Positions 16,300 to 30,100 of a DNA stretch of 47,244 nucleotides are shown piece after piece. The notes under the pieces are model-generated. The model worked only from the letters and a program-made list of their open reading frames with translations. It had not been told where the DNA came from and made no database searches. Location of the stretch: positions 17,508,490 to 17,555,733 of the forward strand of contig NC_049994.1 of NCBI RefSeq assembly GCF_000003815.2, given 5' to 3'. Made by a program: the position numbers and the translations under genes. How positions within the stretch are numbered: position 1 is the stretch's first letter; the number at the start of each line of letters is the position of its first letter. The DNA comes from Branchiostoma floridae (taxonomy: Eukaryota; Chordata; Leptocardii; Amphioxiformes; Branchiostomatidae).

Positions 16300-17239
16300 C
16301 AGCTTGTTCTAGAACGTTACTGTTCCTTGGCTGATGTCACGGGCAGGCGCTGCGGTGAGTATATGGCCTGATATTCCATTGTTTTGTGTGTGAAATATCT
16401 TAGATATTGTCATTCGTAATGGTATCTTTAGAAAAAAGACAAACAAGCCTTACAATTCATCCTTTTCCAAGCCTTTCGCGATTTCTACGTTCCCAAAAAC
16501 GCTCATTAAACTTCTTTATCCATCCATTCATTCATCTGTCTATCCATATGTCCTCCCTTCTGTTTAGTATGTAACAATGGGTTTCAAGTGCCGCCAAACT
16601 GACTATGCCAAAAGCTGTGAGGTTTGGGCGTAGTAGTTTGTGGCCATGGGTTTTTGATCTGGCGACCCGGGTTCGAATCCCGGGAGCCAGGAGACTTTTT
16701 CTATTCGCCTCTTACAAGTCATGGGTCAATATCTCTTTTCATCTATCTCTCCATCCATCAATCTTACATCCATCTCTATCCATCTCTATCCATCTTTCTG
16801 TCCATCTACCTCACTTACCGTATGTACTATCTATCTACCCATTTATCCATCGAACCATTTATCCATCTATCTGAGTACGTAAATCCATACAAAAAGACAG
16901 ATTCTTGCTCATAATGTTTTAATAATATTCATCTATAGCATCGTTTTGGCCAGCAAAAATGTACATTTATATAGTCCACATACTAGTAAGTCACATAGCT
17001 TACACCAATCATTTTAAGGAAACGTTTATCCCAAAATTGTCAACTACTTTTTCCTTATAAATAGTCATTTTACAATAAAACAGCGTTTTTCTTCGTTTCT
17101 GTTTTACATACTTAAATAATAAGCGTTTCTTGAATATAAGCATTTCCGATAAATTGTAACTTATCTACATTATAGAGCTTTTCTTGGGTATCATTTGCGG
17201 CAAATAAATTTGAACCACGTAGGACGCGTTTGGCAGCAG
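16300..17239. other. Intergenic between coiled-coil gene and vitellogenin 3' end
   Basis: Holds the tRNA-like hairpin at 16659-16690, (CATC/CATT)n microsatellites on both sides of it (about 16515-16550 and 16738-16875), and AT-rich sequence. An ATTAAA on the - strand near 16918-16923 is the only poly(A)-like hexamer I noticed downstream of the vitellogenin stop. Confidence 0.5.
16610..16700 (+). mobile_element. Possible tRNA-derived SINE head (B-box hairpin)
   Basis: Contains ctggcgacccgggttcgaat and ...cccgggagccag, i.e. a T-arm-like stem around a canonical RNA polymerase III B box (GGTTCGAATCC). The 5' side does not supply a matching acceptor stem, so this is not an intact tRNA gene. The adjoining CATC microsatellite could be the tail or the target. 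Confidence 0.4.
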
Positions 17240-20200
17240 TCACTCCATTTCACACTCGAGTTCTGCTTCGACCTCTTCGGTGCGATCGGTGCGTTTCGAT
17301 GCCATCATGTCCAAGGGTTTGGTCTTGTGCAGCTGTGTGTGGAGGAAATAATACAGAAAAAAATATTGAACTATTAGTTTTTCAAGGACGACATTTTAAG
17401 AAAGGCACAATTTCACAACCTTTTAAATGTGTCCCCATAGTGGCCGCTGATTTCAGAAGTGAAAGAAGCGAGTAATTCAGTTCTTTATATCTAGACTGGA
17501 ACATTTGACTTATTCTATTTCGTTTCACATTGTAAGCCTTGCGTTGCATATGCATGTTTTTTGTATGTATGATTGTACTTGATGATGATGATTTGCTTCT
17601 TTCCCTTGCTTGATTTTGTTCCCTTTAATATGTATGTATCATGTTTATACATGCATGTCACAATCAACAGTAATCGTGTGCGTTTCTGGCCACCCCTGCG
17701 GCATCTTCTTTGTATCAAGTTGTAACAAAAAGATTAGTTTCTTTTCATATCGAACGTACTTCGGTGTATTTCTTGGTGATGTCCAGTTCTGACGGCAGAC
17801 AGTGGAACTCCATGCGGCGCGTCTCGCTCCTGACGGCGCTGTACCCCTCCGGACACTGCGCCACCGGCATTTTGGAGAAGCACGTCTCCTTCTTGTTAAA
17901 CTGGTTCAGCTGGGCCAGTCGTACGTTACGCATCACCGACAGGCTCTTTCCTGGGGGTTTATAAGAACGAGACGATAAATCATGGTAACTTTTATTGGGT
18001 AGTCGTATTCAAAGACAAATTGCTAGATAAAAAGCCATTCCAAGTGCTGTACAAAGATGTCTAGGACAGCATTATTCGTAGCATCTCGTTGAATATACGA
18101 AGAACTGAAGTGCATAAACTTTAGTAAGGCAGAATTATTTCCTTGATATGATTGACAAAGAGTGTCATTAGACAGTACTGTAGCATATTCGCGTGTCTTT
18201 TTTGGTGTCCATTTGCTTCAGAACTTCTGAAAGCCCAGGCGTTTTCTTTGAAACGCTATTTTACTGCCCTAGCGCTTAGTTGCATGAACAAAAGGAATAG
18301 TGTATCTGAAATGTTGCTATATGATCACAAAGATGCTTGATAATTAAGTACAGATCTTCATTGCGGTGGACGCGCCCTTGACGTCACTATGACATCACAT
18401 TGATTGACCAATAGGAGCCCTACCTTGTTCGTGACACTCCTGACTAGGGATCCTGTAGGACAGACCGAAGTCGAACGGTGAGGAGTATACCTCCCTGTTG
18501 GGCCCCTCCAACTCAGAGTGGTGTTCCCCGTCAAAGTTTCCGCACAGACCAGCAAGCTTACCGCGGTAGGCGTTAGAAATCTGAAAATCACACAGGAATA
18601 TATATGTTTTTCTTGTCTAATAATAATAATACGTTAATGTGTTGCGTTTACATGTCAATAAAGATGATGTCAACTCCCCTATTACGTTATATGTATAATA
18701 ACACATGCTCATGAATAGATTACGTTAGCATTAGATTCAGATCGTTGGATACATTTACTTGATATTCGTGTATGTATTTATGTTTATCAATGTCCTGTTC
18801 ATTCAGCTTTAGCTTCTATTCTGTATTTATGATATTACGTTAATCTGTTTTAATGTACATCTTCAAGCTATAGGTCACAGTGATGTGGCAAGTTTGTTGA
18901 TTAAGAAAGTGCTGGAGGAAGAAGTTGGACAAAAGGACCGCGACCTGCCGGCCGCCATGCTTGATCGAGAAGTCTGGAGCAGCATTCTTATGATAATGTT
19001 TTATTGCAAATTCATGCCCATGGGGCTAATTGCAAGTGAAGAAAGACTAGATACAAGAAATGAATGAATGTGGTCTAAGTACGTGTAGATAATCTTAATT
19101 CTATCATACAAATATCAAGTGGATGAGTGTACATACGACACTGAGTAGGGTACTAAATCTACGTAACTATTACGGGGTTTGACTTCTTCTTTGCCAGTTG
19201 ACACTTAATAGAGATTAGTGGCACCTCGTACTATGAGGATTGACTGAACTGAACTGATGGCTTGCTGTGCTGACCTTGACCTCCGCGCTGTGTCTGTCCG
19301 TCTCCACCGTCACTCCCAGGCGGTCACACTCGACCTTGACCTTCCTCCCGACCTTCTGCAGGGTGAACATCACGGGACTCCCGGCATCCTCCTCGTCCCG
19401 GTAGATCTTGTGGACGATCAGGTCGGGAAGCGCCACCTGGCGACCGTCAATGGTGATCTGCATCTAGGGGAAGAATGATGGCAGAGTCTTATAGCATCTG
19501 TTCGTTTGTTTGAACCTTTGTTTATTTACTTTCTCCACACAGAGGTGTAAAAATGGGTGCCTGACTTCGGTTGGGGAGGTAAAAGGCTACCTTTACCTTC
19601 TGTCTGTACCGTGTATGTGGCACTGTTAAAATGAGTTATCAAAACTTAAGTGCAGCGCCACATTGACTTAGTCTGTCCATTCACGTTCTTCACATCCAGG
19701 TGTAGAAATGGGTACCTAACTTCGATTTGGGAGGTAAAAGGCAGTGGAAATAGATGGTTGCAGTTAATGGTTGGGCTCCGCCTTCCAACATCTGTGCCCT
19801 ACACATAGTCGATAACCGCTCACTGCGCCCATATGGCCTCAAAAGGTCGTGGGACTGCATTTCTACCTTCATAGATTGCATGATAAACTCTCACAGTATA
19901 CATCTTGTGTTCGACTTAGTGCAGGTTGAAGGTGTAGGTTAGCACTCGAAGGAAAAATTTCGTATGAAACTCCATTTTGACCCCTGAAACCCAATGTGTC
20001 CCCCCACTTCGATATCATTCGGAACTGACATTCCTTCTCGGTGGTTTCTGACATTTCCGCCTGACCCCCTCGGCTACATTGAGACTCCTATTGGCGACAT
20101 GTCAATCAGGTTAGAGATTCGGGGTGGGGGGGGGGGTGGCTGAGTTGGCAGAAGCTTACCTGGTTATCTTCTTCGTCAGACGACTGATGAGACTGCTGCT

Positions 20201-21152
20201 GGTTGTTCATGGACATCTCGATCTTCTTTCCCTCAAGGAACACCTGCGGATAAGATGTCTGTCAGTAGCTGAACATCTACTGTTTACGTAAGTGTGCTTG
20301 ATTCTACAGTCTGAGAATATGGCTATATTCTGAACAGGATTGGTTTGTGAGGGGCGTCAAGGAGGCTATATACATTAGGGCACATAAACCCTCATTGAAC
20401 CGTGACGGTGGCAGGTTTCGCCTTCCCGCCATTTATGATTCGCTGCTACCTGACGTCATCCGACGAATTCCGGAATAGTGCAGCGAATCATTCATGTGAT
20501 GAAGGTCGGAGTATTCGGCCGAAAATTTATGGTGAGTTTCTTCCTTTGTGTTGGAACAAAGTTTAAACTTTTCACTATGGAATTTACCAACACAGATGAG
20601 CTTTCATTCGGATGGCTATATTCATGCTCGAAGGCTGAAAACGAGTTTTTGATGAACTGTACAATACCAGTCTTTGTCAAGGGATGGATCAATCCACTGC
20701 TTCCATGTGTTTGTGTTTTTTCTTTAGTCTGAGCCTTCAGGGACATCATTTTATGCATTTTGGAAATTACACATTTGATCTGCCTTTTTATTACACAGTG
20801 CATATGTATGACGGCAAAGATAATAATACCAAAATGATGCACTTTTGTGCGACAATACAAACCTTTGCCAGCATTGTACATTGATATATATATAATCTAA
20901 ACGTAACGTTTGGTCACACAATGATATTTCCACAAACAAATCATCGCATGTAACATGCAGAGTTTGTGTATGTCCCAAGTACCTTGAGAGTTTTCTCCGT
21001 GTTGTCCCTGTGCGGTTTGTTGACGAGCACCATGAAGCGCTGCTCGGGAGAGGCGTCCTTAGCCAGGATGTGGTCACATGACCCGACCCTGTAAGGGAAC
21101 TCCACCCCGTCAAACGTCTGGATTCTGTCGTTGGGCTGGAACTTGCAGCGAG
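17240..21152 (-). CDS. Vitellogenin VWD domain and C-terminus (exons 24-29)
   Basis: Exon 24 opens the von Willebrand D module: 'CKFQPNDRIQTFDGVEFPYR' and 'VGSCDHILAKD'. Exon 25 carries a short acidic/Gln stretch ('NNQQQSHQSSDEEDNQ'). Exon 26 gives 'ITIDGRQVALPDLIV' and 'VKVECDRLGVTVETD'. Exon 27 has 'AYRGKLAGLCGNFDGE', the GLCG motif expected of VWD domains. Exon 28 gives 'ETCFSKMPVAQCPEGYSAV' and 'RRMEFHCLPSELDITKKYTE'. Exon 29 ends in an acidic tail (...EEVEAELECEME) and TGA at 17240-17242. Confidence 0.92.
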
Positions 21153-24100
21153 CTGTGGAAGATTTTATCAATCAATACTATAAGTATCGGGTCAAAAAAG
21201 CACATACCAGAAATGCAGTACTAGTCAGAATGTCAATATCCGTTAAAAGCTTAGCCACGACAAAAATGACACATCCGTGAATAGTTTCATCAGGTTGTTA
21301 ACGTTATGTCACTGAATAAAGAGACCCTTTTTACACAACCATTGTTTTGTTCTCACAGAGCAGCGACACCTGTCCTGTAGTACAATGTGAACCAGTCAAT
21401 ATTGCCCTGAGAAAGGCGAAAGACAGTCACCAAAACGTCGGTGAGAATAAAACAATGGTTGTGTAAAAAAGTCTCTTTAATTAAAAATCACATATTCTGT
21501 AGAGTTGTTGGTAATAGTTGAAAAGTGAAGAAGGAAAATTCAAACTGCCAGGAACCTTTGGCTCATTATCAGAGTCACTTCCAGGAATTTTCTCCATTTT
21601 ATTGGAGTCCATCTTTGATCAACTACTGATAGCACGTGTTCATGAGGTCACATTTCCAAGGTAATGATTAAGTAATATAGCTTGAAGACAACAGAAATTC
21701 CATGAGTTTTCGACGAAAATTTCGAAGAAAATGAAACGTACGGGTAAATTTGTCGTCCATCATAAAGTCCATGTACTGTTCCACCATTGTCTTCTCTGTG
21801 GAGGGGAAGCGCATGGGGAAGTCTATAGACCAGTGCGTCTTCATCGGAAGCCGCGTCTTAAGGAGCTTAGAGAGGTCCAGACGGATCTTAGGCTCCTCGA
21901 TCGAGATTCTGCTGATCTCGGCGTTTTCTTCAGGCGTTGCCATGGTAACGTTCATCTCCTTCTGGTCCCTGTCGATGGTGCAGCGCATGCGCATCTTGTT
22001 GTCGTCGTTGCGGATGTCGATGTCTTGGACGGTGAGCCGGTCGAAGAAGATGTGGAAGACGTGCTGCTTCAAGGCGGAGGACATTTCCTTCAGCCACCTT
22101 GGAAGCTGGATTAAAAGAAACGATAAGTAACAGATCTAGAGATTTCTCTAAATGCAGTTTGCTAAGTATAAAAATTCTGTTCCACTACGAAAGCACTCTT
22201 GAAACTTAGTGGCAGTCTCAAGTATGACATATAATAGACTAAGTGTAAAAGTTAATTTTGCAATGTATATTTCAACAGAAACGTCAGACATTTGCCAGTC
22301 AAAAATCCCTTAAGTTTCATAGCATTATCACTGCTGTCAGTCGTGTAGTGAGCATATTTTCAGAAAATTTCATAATTTGCATGACACGAGTCTCTGGACG
22401 TACAGCTCTTGCACTGTACCAAAATTTTATTTTTAAAAAGTTTTTAGCGTGGTTATGGCTGAAGCGACTGTCCACAAGAATCTACGGCAACCACTTCTTT
22501 CATAGAACAGACGAATGCCGTACAACTCATTAGATTTGACTATAGGTTATTAAACATAGGCAAAGTTTACGTTGTGATATTCGACGTCGATGTCCATCTG
22601 TTGAAGCAGACTGCGCTGTTCTAGGGCTTTCCTGCAGACCGGCGTCTCCACCAGACCCTTCTGCCGATCCTGTACGCAGGCACTATGGAGACAGGCAATG
22701 GATGGTCAAACCGTAACCATAACCCTAACCATAAGACATTGATCTACCGTGTCCAAGCTTCGGTCGAAAAAAATAATGTTCTCCAAGTCAACCTCTTATC
22801 AACTATCGCTGTGGGGTCTATTTCTGCACGTTATTCATTTCAAAGCACCAAACTTTGCAGTTAGTCAAGAAAAAGACTTAAGATACACGGTTGCCCAACG
22901 TGTAACGGGCAGAGTGGTTACAGTTCCCAGTCCGTACCTGTAGATGGTGTTCTTGTCCGGACGGCTGATTTCCTCGCTCCTGTCTTCCTGGCTGGAGGGG
23001 TGCTGCTCCTGCAGTTCCTCCATCCTCTCCTGGCGGCGCTGTTCGTCCGATTTCTGCCATTTTGCCTGAGAGAATGGTTATGATAAATTGTTGAGGTATT
23101 GTTTTTTTCGTGTCTCTCTCCATATATGTATAAATACGTATGTGTTTATGTCTGTCAGTTTTTTCACTCGCATTTTCACCTTACTCTTAAAAGCATTACA
23201 CTGATGCCTAAAATACCTACTTTTGAATCAAGAACACGAACAATAAAGAACCATGGGAACAAGAATGCATGCAGAGAAGTGACGTACGAGGATCTTCATC
23301 CTCTTGTCGTTCCCAGAGCAGTCCCGCCCCCATTTGATGTCCGTGGTGGTTCTGACTCTCCTGTCCTGCAGAAGGCGCCACTCCGGTACGGCTGGGAACT
23401 CTAGTTCTGTCGTCACGCACATCTTAAACTGGACCAGGTGCAGAAAAAAAATAACACTATAACACTTTGTTCAGAAGGAGTCATTGGTCTATAGCGTCAT
23501 GTTTCTATTGGATGGTGTACACTATTGTCCCTACTTGACTAAATGTGACTCGTCCTGTTTGAAGATTAATTGAATAACAAAGTGTTGCATTTGTATTGGC
23601 TAACTTGCAGCCAGGTAAGCGTTACTAATTAGCAGATGAGACATTGCTGTCATTGGTGACAAGAACAGGAAAGCTACATGGTCAGCTTAGCGTTGTAAAA
23701 GAAATTAGCAAATATCTGTTCTAGCTGTATATACTCGTGCTGTTATTCGATTCGTTCTATTGCAACGTAACGACAAACCAAAATGGCAGTCGTTGACACG
23801 AAGCTCACGGTAATACAAAGGCAACGCGCTAATAATTTACTGTCATTTACTTGCATCTAGTATCTTTCTTCACCTCTACGTAAAAAAGCTAGTTTCAAAA
23901 TCAATAAAGTACATCGGTTCCTTGCGAAAGTAACCTTCAGATGAAGACACTTATTGATGAATAACTAGTTTAAGATGTCACTACAATACTCACATCTTCA
24001 GACTCCTTGGTGGGTACGGGAGAACGCTCCAACTGAACGGCGATCGTTCTGCGCAGAATCCGGTTCAGCCACTGCTTCATCTTGTCCGTCTCCATGGCAA

Positions 24101-27100
24101 CGCCAGGTTCCATCACCTTAGACTTGCCGTGACGGAACCGGCCGGGGATGTGGACCTCGTCGGAATCAGGTTCCATGTCTTCCTCGGTAACCTGTACGGA
24201 ACACCAACACAATCATGCCAACTCCTTTTGAGAACCCTCGTTACATCTATCCCTTAGTGTAACTTTTTTTATCCGTTGGGTCACCACAAAAGATCTGGTA
24301 ACCCTTTTTCGTCATTCTTCTCTTCTCGTTTTAATATGTCCTTTTTAATGTTTCACTAAGTGACATCTTGTGCCACATCGTTATTGCCTAAAAATCAATG
24401 GACACGGTTGCATACACTATTAGCGTAATTTCTATGTCCTCAATGAATGTTGTATGTAACTGAATGTTTATGAAATCACAGCTTTTGGTTCTTGGTATAT
24501 TGCTTTGTAACCAAACAAAAAGCAGGCTACAGTAGTAGAAGTAGTGATAGTAGTAGCAGTACTAGTAGTAGTAGTAGGCATTCGTCGGTCTCATAAGAGT
24601 ATAAATATTATAGATTATACACCATGTTTGATGTTTGATCTTTACGCTTTCAATGTCTGAGGCAGGTCTCTGCTTCCCTCCCCCCATTTCAAAACCCTTC
24701 TGATCTTTGTGCACGGCGATGATAAGTGGACCACCGTACGATTGAAGACCATCAACATGATTACAAGCGGGTTTAACAGGTGGTAGATTGGAAACACTCT
24801 AAAGCAGAAACAAACCTCTTCATAAGTGTTGAGTTTGATCTTCATGGTGCGAGGATGCTGGGGGTGCTGAGCGACAACCGTGACCTCCATCCGCCGCTCA
24901 TTCCTTCTCTCCTTCTCCTCGGTGAAGACCAGGCGCTCCAGGGGACTCAGGTGGCGGACGGTGTCTTCAGTCTGCTGCAGTTCAAAGTCAATCTGCGTGG
25001 GGGCGTGCATGCCCGGCTTGCAGGCCAGGCGGAGCTCCATTGGTCCAGTCAGCGGGTGGAGAGGGCAGGTCTTCTCGTGGTTTTGGCGGGAAACCATCCG
25101 GCTATCCAGGGAAAACTCCAGGCCGAGCTCTTCCCGTCCGAAACTGGTGTGGAACTTTAAGGGGGAAAAGTACTCATAAACTCAAAACATGCCAGAAGTT
25201 GTACCAAAAGTCTATATTGGCGTTTGATGTGTTTGTTGTATATTGTCAATATGCATATTTCATATATTGTTTATCTTCTTTCTACTTTCCGCTGATATAT
25301 TGTAATCACATTTGACCAGCACGAACTAAAGTTAGTACCTTCTCAGAACACTGCAGCCTTCTTGCCAGATGTTACACTATTTCAGACACGGACAGGTGGC
25401 TACGTCATTGGCCATCACATTGAAGCACTTATCAAAAGTAAGAAAAGTGAAGAAGGTGAAATAGAAAAGACTCACCATATTTGGCCACTTCTGTGTCTTC
25501 CTGCCTTGGATGGACATCTTCTTGAAGATCTTGTCTTCGCGTTCGATTCCGTCGGCGTTCGGGCGGCTTCGGCTTTCCTCGGTGAACACGAACGGCTCCG
25601 ACCGCCACACGAAGAGCTCTCGCTCCTTCTCGGGTGTCTCGATGGTCAGCTTGTGCTTCTTGTTCTCCAAGTCGAGGGACATCTTGCCGGACAGGGGGAA
25701 CTGTGTGGTCATCACGGCGTTCAGCTCGACTCCGGACTGGATGACATAGCAGTCTACACTCATCTTACCAACAAATTGTAAGGCGAGCCTGGTGGGAATG
25801 GATGGATAAAAGAAAGAAAAAATTAATGGTTGAATGAATGATTGGATGAACGAATGATTCATATTGATGCTTCAGTATCTTCTGGAATTGCCGCACCGTA
25901 GGGTGATCCGACAAAGAGAACGGAAATGGAAAATAGAAATGTATTCATACTTAGAGGAGATTACTGGCATATTGCGTGTTGCGAAGTAGAGAAAATATTC
26001 AACACGTGCACATCATTATTGCTGTCATTATCACCATATTTGATCCTCGAAACCGTAGAAGACTTTGTTCGTTTATTATTTTTGTACATTCAAACCGTAA
26101 CACATATTACACTCACTCCTGGTTGCCCTTGACCTCACAATCCACGCCCTTGACCTCCTGGTTGTCTCTATCTTCCCGGAAGATGCCTGGGTTGACCTTC
26201 AGCTTGGTGTTGACGTCAGAGGTCATGAGGAGGGCAGAGTTCATATCCAAGGTGATAGGGAGACCCAGCTGCGTAGGAATCTGCCGGGAGGCTTCAACCA
26301 GCTTGGTGGCCTTGGTCACGTGGGTGTCCATGCCGTGACGTAGCTGCTCCTCCTTGTCGGTGATTGGCCAGCGGCCCTGGTCGATGAGCTGCTGCATGTC
26401 CTGCTGGTTGAGCTGGTCGAACCTGATCTCGTTTCCAAACCACTTCATGTACACGTGGCCTTGAGGCTCGCTGTGGCGACGGGTTTCTACCGGCAGCTAG
26501 AAAACAATGTTTGCATTAGCATGATTACACTACAAAGTTTGACTAATAAACAAAGAGATCCAAGACTTGTAGAACTATCGGTCACATCTTTGGGCTCCTT
26601 CAGCATTAAAAAAAGTATTGACTCATCGGAAGCTTAGATCTAATAGAAGACTTCCAAAACATCACATGAATCTTGTGAGGGATCAAACTCTTCAGTATTA
26701 CAATAGGAGAGCCCCATGTCGTCATAGAAACGATTCCCAAGTTTCCAAAGATGCTGCTGCCAATGCTGACCTCCACAGCCTGCAACTATCTCCAGAACTC
26801 CAATGGATCATCATTGATGTCGCACACCCATACAGAACCATAAGACATACCATCCATACCAGAGCGAGAGAATACCTTCTTACTAATACTGCTACTTTTA
26901 GTCGTGCTTCGAAAGTATTTTCAAGATCTGTTCGTCTGAACTCCTCACCTTCTGTTGGATCTTCTCCATCTCAATATCATGGAGAGACTTTCTGCTGTTC
27001 CATGTGCTCTCCGTGCGGTGGCGCTGCTGGCTCTTCCTCTTCAGGTAATCGAACACGCTCTTCTTCTCGTCCCTGTCCTTCCCGAAGAGCGAGTCGACCA

Positions 27101-30100
27101 TGGCCTGTAGCCCCTCTACGCGCACCCCTGTCTCCATCACGTCCATGTGGTACCCCATGGCGTGCAGACCCAGCTTGGCGCTGGCGTACCGCGGCCAGAC
27201 CGAGCTCCTGTCGGCAACTGTGTTGATGTCCAGGGCGGCACCCATCTGCATGTCGCCTGGAAATGGAAAGGTACAATTTTATATTTTACTGATGAAATGT
27301 TACGTACAGTAATTCTAAGGCTCTTATTGGCTAGGTATAATCTCAAAACAGATTTTTGTGGTAGCAAAATGGTTATAGTGGCTAAGACAGCTTCAGTAGA
27401 TCTCAGTAGCTCCCGAACTTTGCTTGAAGATTAGTCTCGATAGACTGTACACACTAGAAGTTGTAGAACACAACACAGTATAGCGAATTTTGTATCAGAA
27501 CTTCGATTGAATTGAATCGAGTACTATAAGTAAAGTGGACTCAGTCCTCAGCTACCCGACATCTCTCACATTACAGTCATCCCTAAGTAAGACATCTGGA
27601 GCTATGTTGTTTCCGCTTAGAACTTTTAATCGGCTAGCTGAGAAATAGATTCTCAGAAAATGCTCAATAAATGTTTACCACTACAACTATTAAAATACAA
27701 GATAGAAGCATCCTTACGGTCGATGGCCTGGAACCTCCGGCTCTGTGAGTACTGGATGCCTTTGTTGAAGGGCTTAGCAAGACGCAGGGCGATAGTGCAA
27801 TCCCTCTTCATTCTCGCGTCTTTGGGAAGTTCGCTTTCTGACAACTTCTTCAGGCAGGTGTAAACGTACTGGCCAACCTGTAAAGGGAACCGCGCACCAG
27901 GTAAAGGTTGAAATATATTGAAACACTGCTTGAAACACAGCAGAAACACTGAACAAAATCAAATGCCTTGCATCTGCAAAAATTGACTTTTTTTGGTTTT
28001 GGTCTTTTTAGATTGGATCCGAAAACATTGATAACAATTTGTATCTTAATATGTGCATATGAATACTTGCTAGATAATTTTCTACGTCTACATTAACTCA
28101 TATGCAATAGATTTGATTTGGATGAGCTTATTAAAAAAAAAGGTAATTCACAAATTTGGGCACGCATAAATAGGTTTGGTTATTGTTAAGTAAATGTGAT
28201 TTAAATTGCTATAGTATGTGCATGTAGTTACTATGTAATTGTATCGTATTTTTGCTTTTAAAGGACTTAAGAATTAGTACACAAGTTGTTTCACTAATGG
28301 ATTTTGCTAATATAAAAACAAACACCTGGTTACTAGTCTCCCTCTGTGTGGACTGTGCGATCATCTCCAGTACAGACAGGGGAGGGTTGGACGCCATGAT
28401 GACATCAAACGCGGCTGTGCGCTCCTCCGGGTCTCTCTCAGGGTTGTTAAACACAGGGTACAGGATGTTCAGGGTCTTGTGGGGTAATCTGGTGTGAACC
28501 ATTATATATTCTTTACCATACGTACAAGTTATTAAATCTAATTTCACATGTCTTCTCTCTTTACTTCCATTCACTTAGCATTTTATCATTCGGACATTCC
28601 GTTTTTCTTGTACTGAGGTATGTATTTTTTCATGTTCAATCAATTATCATGTTATCATTCGTTGTCATTTACTATCATCATTATGCTTTGATCTGTTATC
28701 ATGTTGTTATTATCTGCTATCATTTACTATCATTCTCATTTTCTAATTTGTTAAAGCTCTATTCATAGATGATGACTTAGATCCAGGTATGGAGAACTAG
28801 ACCAAGCCTCTTTGTTTCTCCTTCAAGCACGTGTTCGTTTTTCTCTAAGCTTTGTTGATTTTAATATGTACAAATAGATAAATGTAAAAATGTCAAATGC
28901 CCACCTCTCCGCTACACGCCACAGTGCCCTGATGGCCTCCACACGGAGTTCCAGAGGAGTGACGTCAGACTCCTTCCCGGTGATGACGTCATGGAGCCGG
29001 TCCACAGTATCCTCCAGTCCAGCATTACCCATGGCCTTCAGACACATCAGCTTCTCATCGTCAGACTGGGCATCATCCAGGCATGTCAAAAGTTCCTGTA
29101 GGGTAAAAAGGTAACGGTAAAGGTACTTCCAAAGCCTTCAAACACATCAGCTTCTTATCATTGGTCTGGGCGTCACCTAGGCATGTCAGCAGTTCCTGTG
29201 AGACACTGTTCGTTTCATTAAGATATTCTGATTTTCGTTTGCAATATTATACCATAATATTAACTGGTAACTTAAAGTTAGCTTTTAGACTGGAGTATAG
29301 ACACGTGATTTACTGTTCTACGCTATTTGTTCGCAGTCTCTCATGTTACCTGCATTTGGCTCTCAGCCAGAATTTGCAGTAACTATCCGGTAAGTGGTAT
29401 TCTGTCAGCTTTCTCAGGGCAATTCTTACTGGTTCACACTGTACTGCAGCTATAGGTGTCGCTGCTTACAGATGCGGTCACAAACGCAAATCATTTACAT
29501 ATTTACCCTGGTTGTTTACCCACCTGTGAGTAGAGTCTCCTGAGCTGCATAATCATCTCGCTGTTCTCCGGCAGGTGTCTCTTCAGCTGTCCCTCCCTCC
29601 GCTCGGACAGCAGCCCGTGCAGCATGGTGCCCAGGGACAACCAGGCCGACTGGCGCACCTGCGGACTGGACTGGGACCGCCGGGACTTCACTAGATCCTG
29701 TTGGGACGGGAATAAAACGTTAAATGTATGCTTATATTATGAAAAGTCCCATTTTTGTCCCTCCCTCCGCTCTGAGAGAAGCCCGTGCAGCATAGTGCCC
29801 AGGGAGAGCCAGGCGGACTGGCGGACCTGCGAACTGGACAGGGACCAACGGGACTTCACTAGATCCTGCAGGTATGGGATAGAGATAAAAGGCTTGGATG
29901 CATACCTTTACCTTTACCTTTACCTAGTCCCATTCTCATGTCTGAGGGTCGGGGACTATGGTAGCATCCAGTACCAGCCACTTCCACTCCCTTCTGTCTC
30001 TGGTTCTGTGAGAATACACCGCCAGTGGCATACCTGCCAGTCGCTGATATCATCACACCATCGTTTTCGCGGTCTCTCACGACTCCTCTTACCGTTGCAT

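Noticed and set aside
16605-16700. Intact tRNA gene
   Set aside because: The T-arm and B box are good, but no 5' acceptor strand pairs with GAGCCAG and the anticodon arm is not convincing.
20122-20140. G-run as a possible G-quadruplex
   Set aside because: A single homopolymer-like run without four spaced G tracts.
21731-22130. Two + strand open frames of ~126 residues (also + strand frames at 24780-25180 and 26618-27226)
   Set aside because: They are wholly or partly antisense to vitellogenin exons, which have phase-consistent splice sites and family motifs; the + frames have none.
22716-22736. Telomere-like ccctaacc words
   Set aside because: Only two imperfect units in an intron; too short to mean anything.
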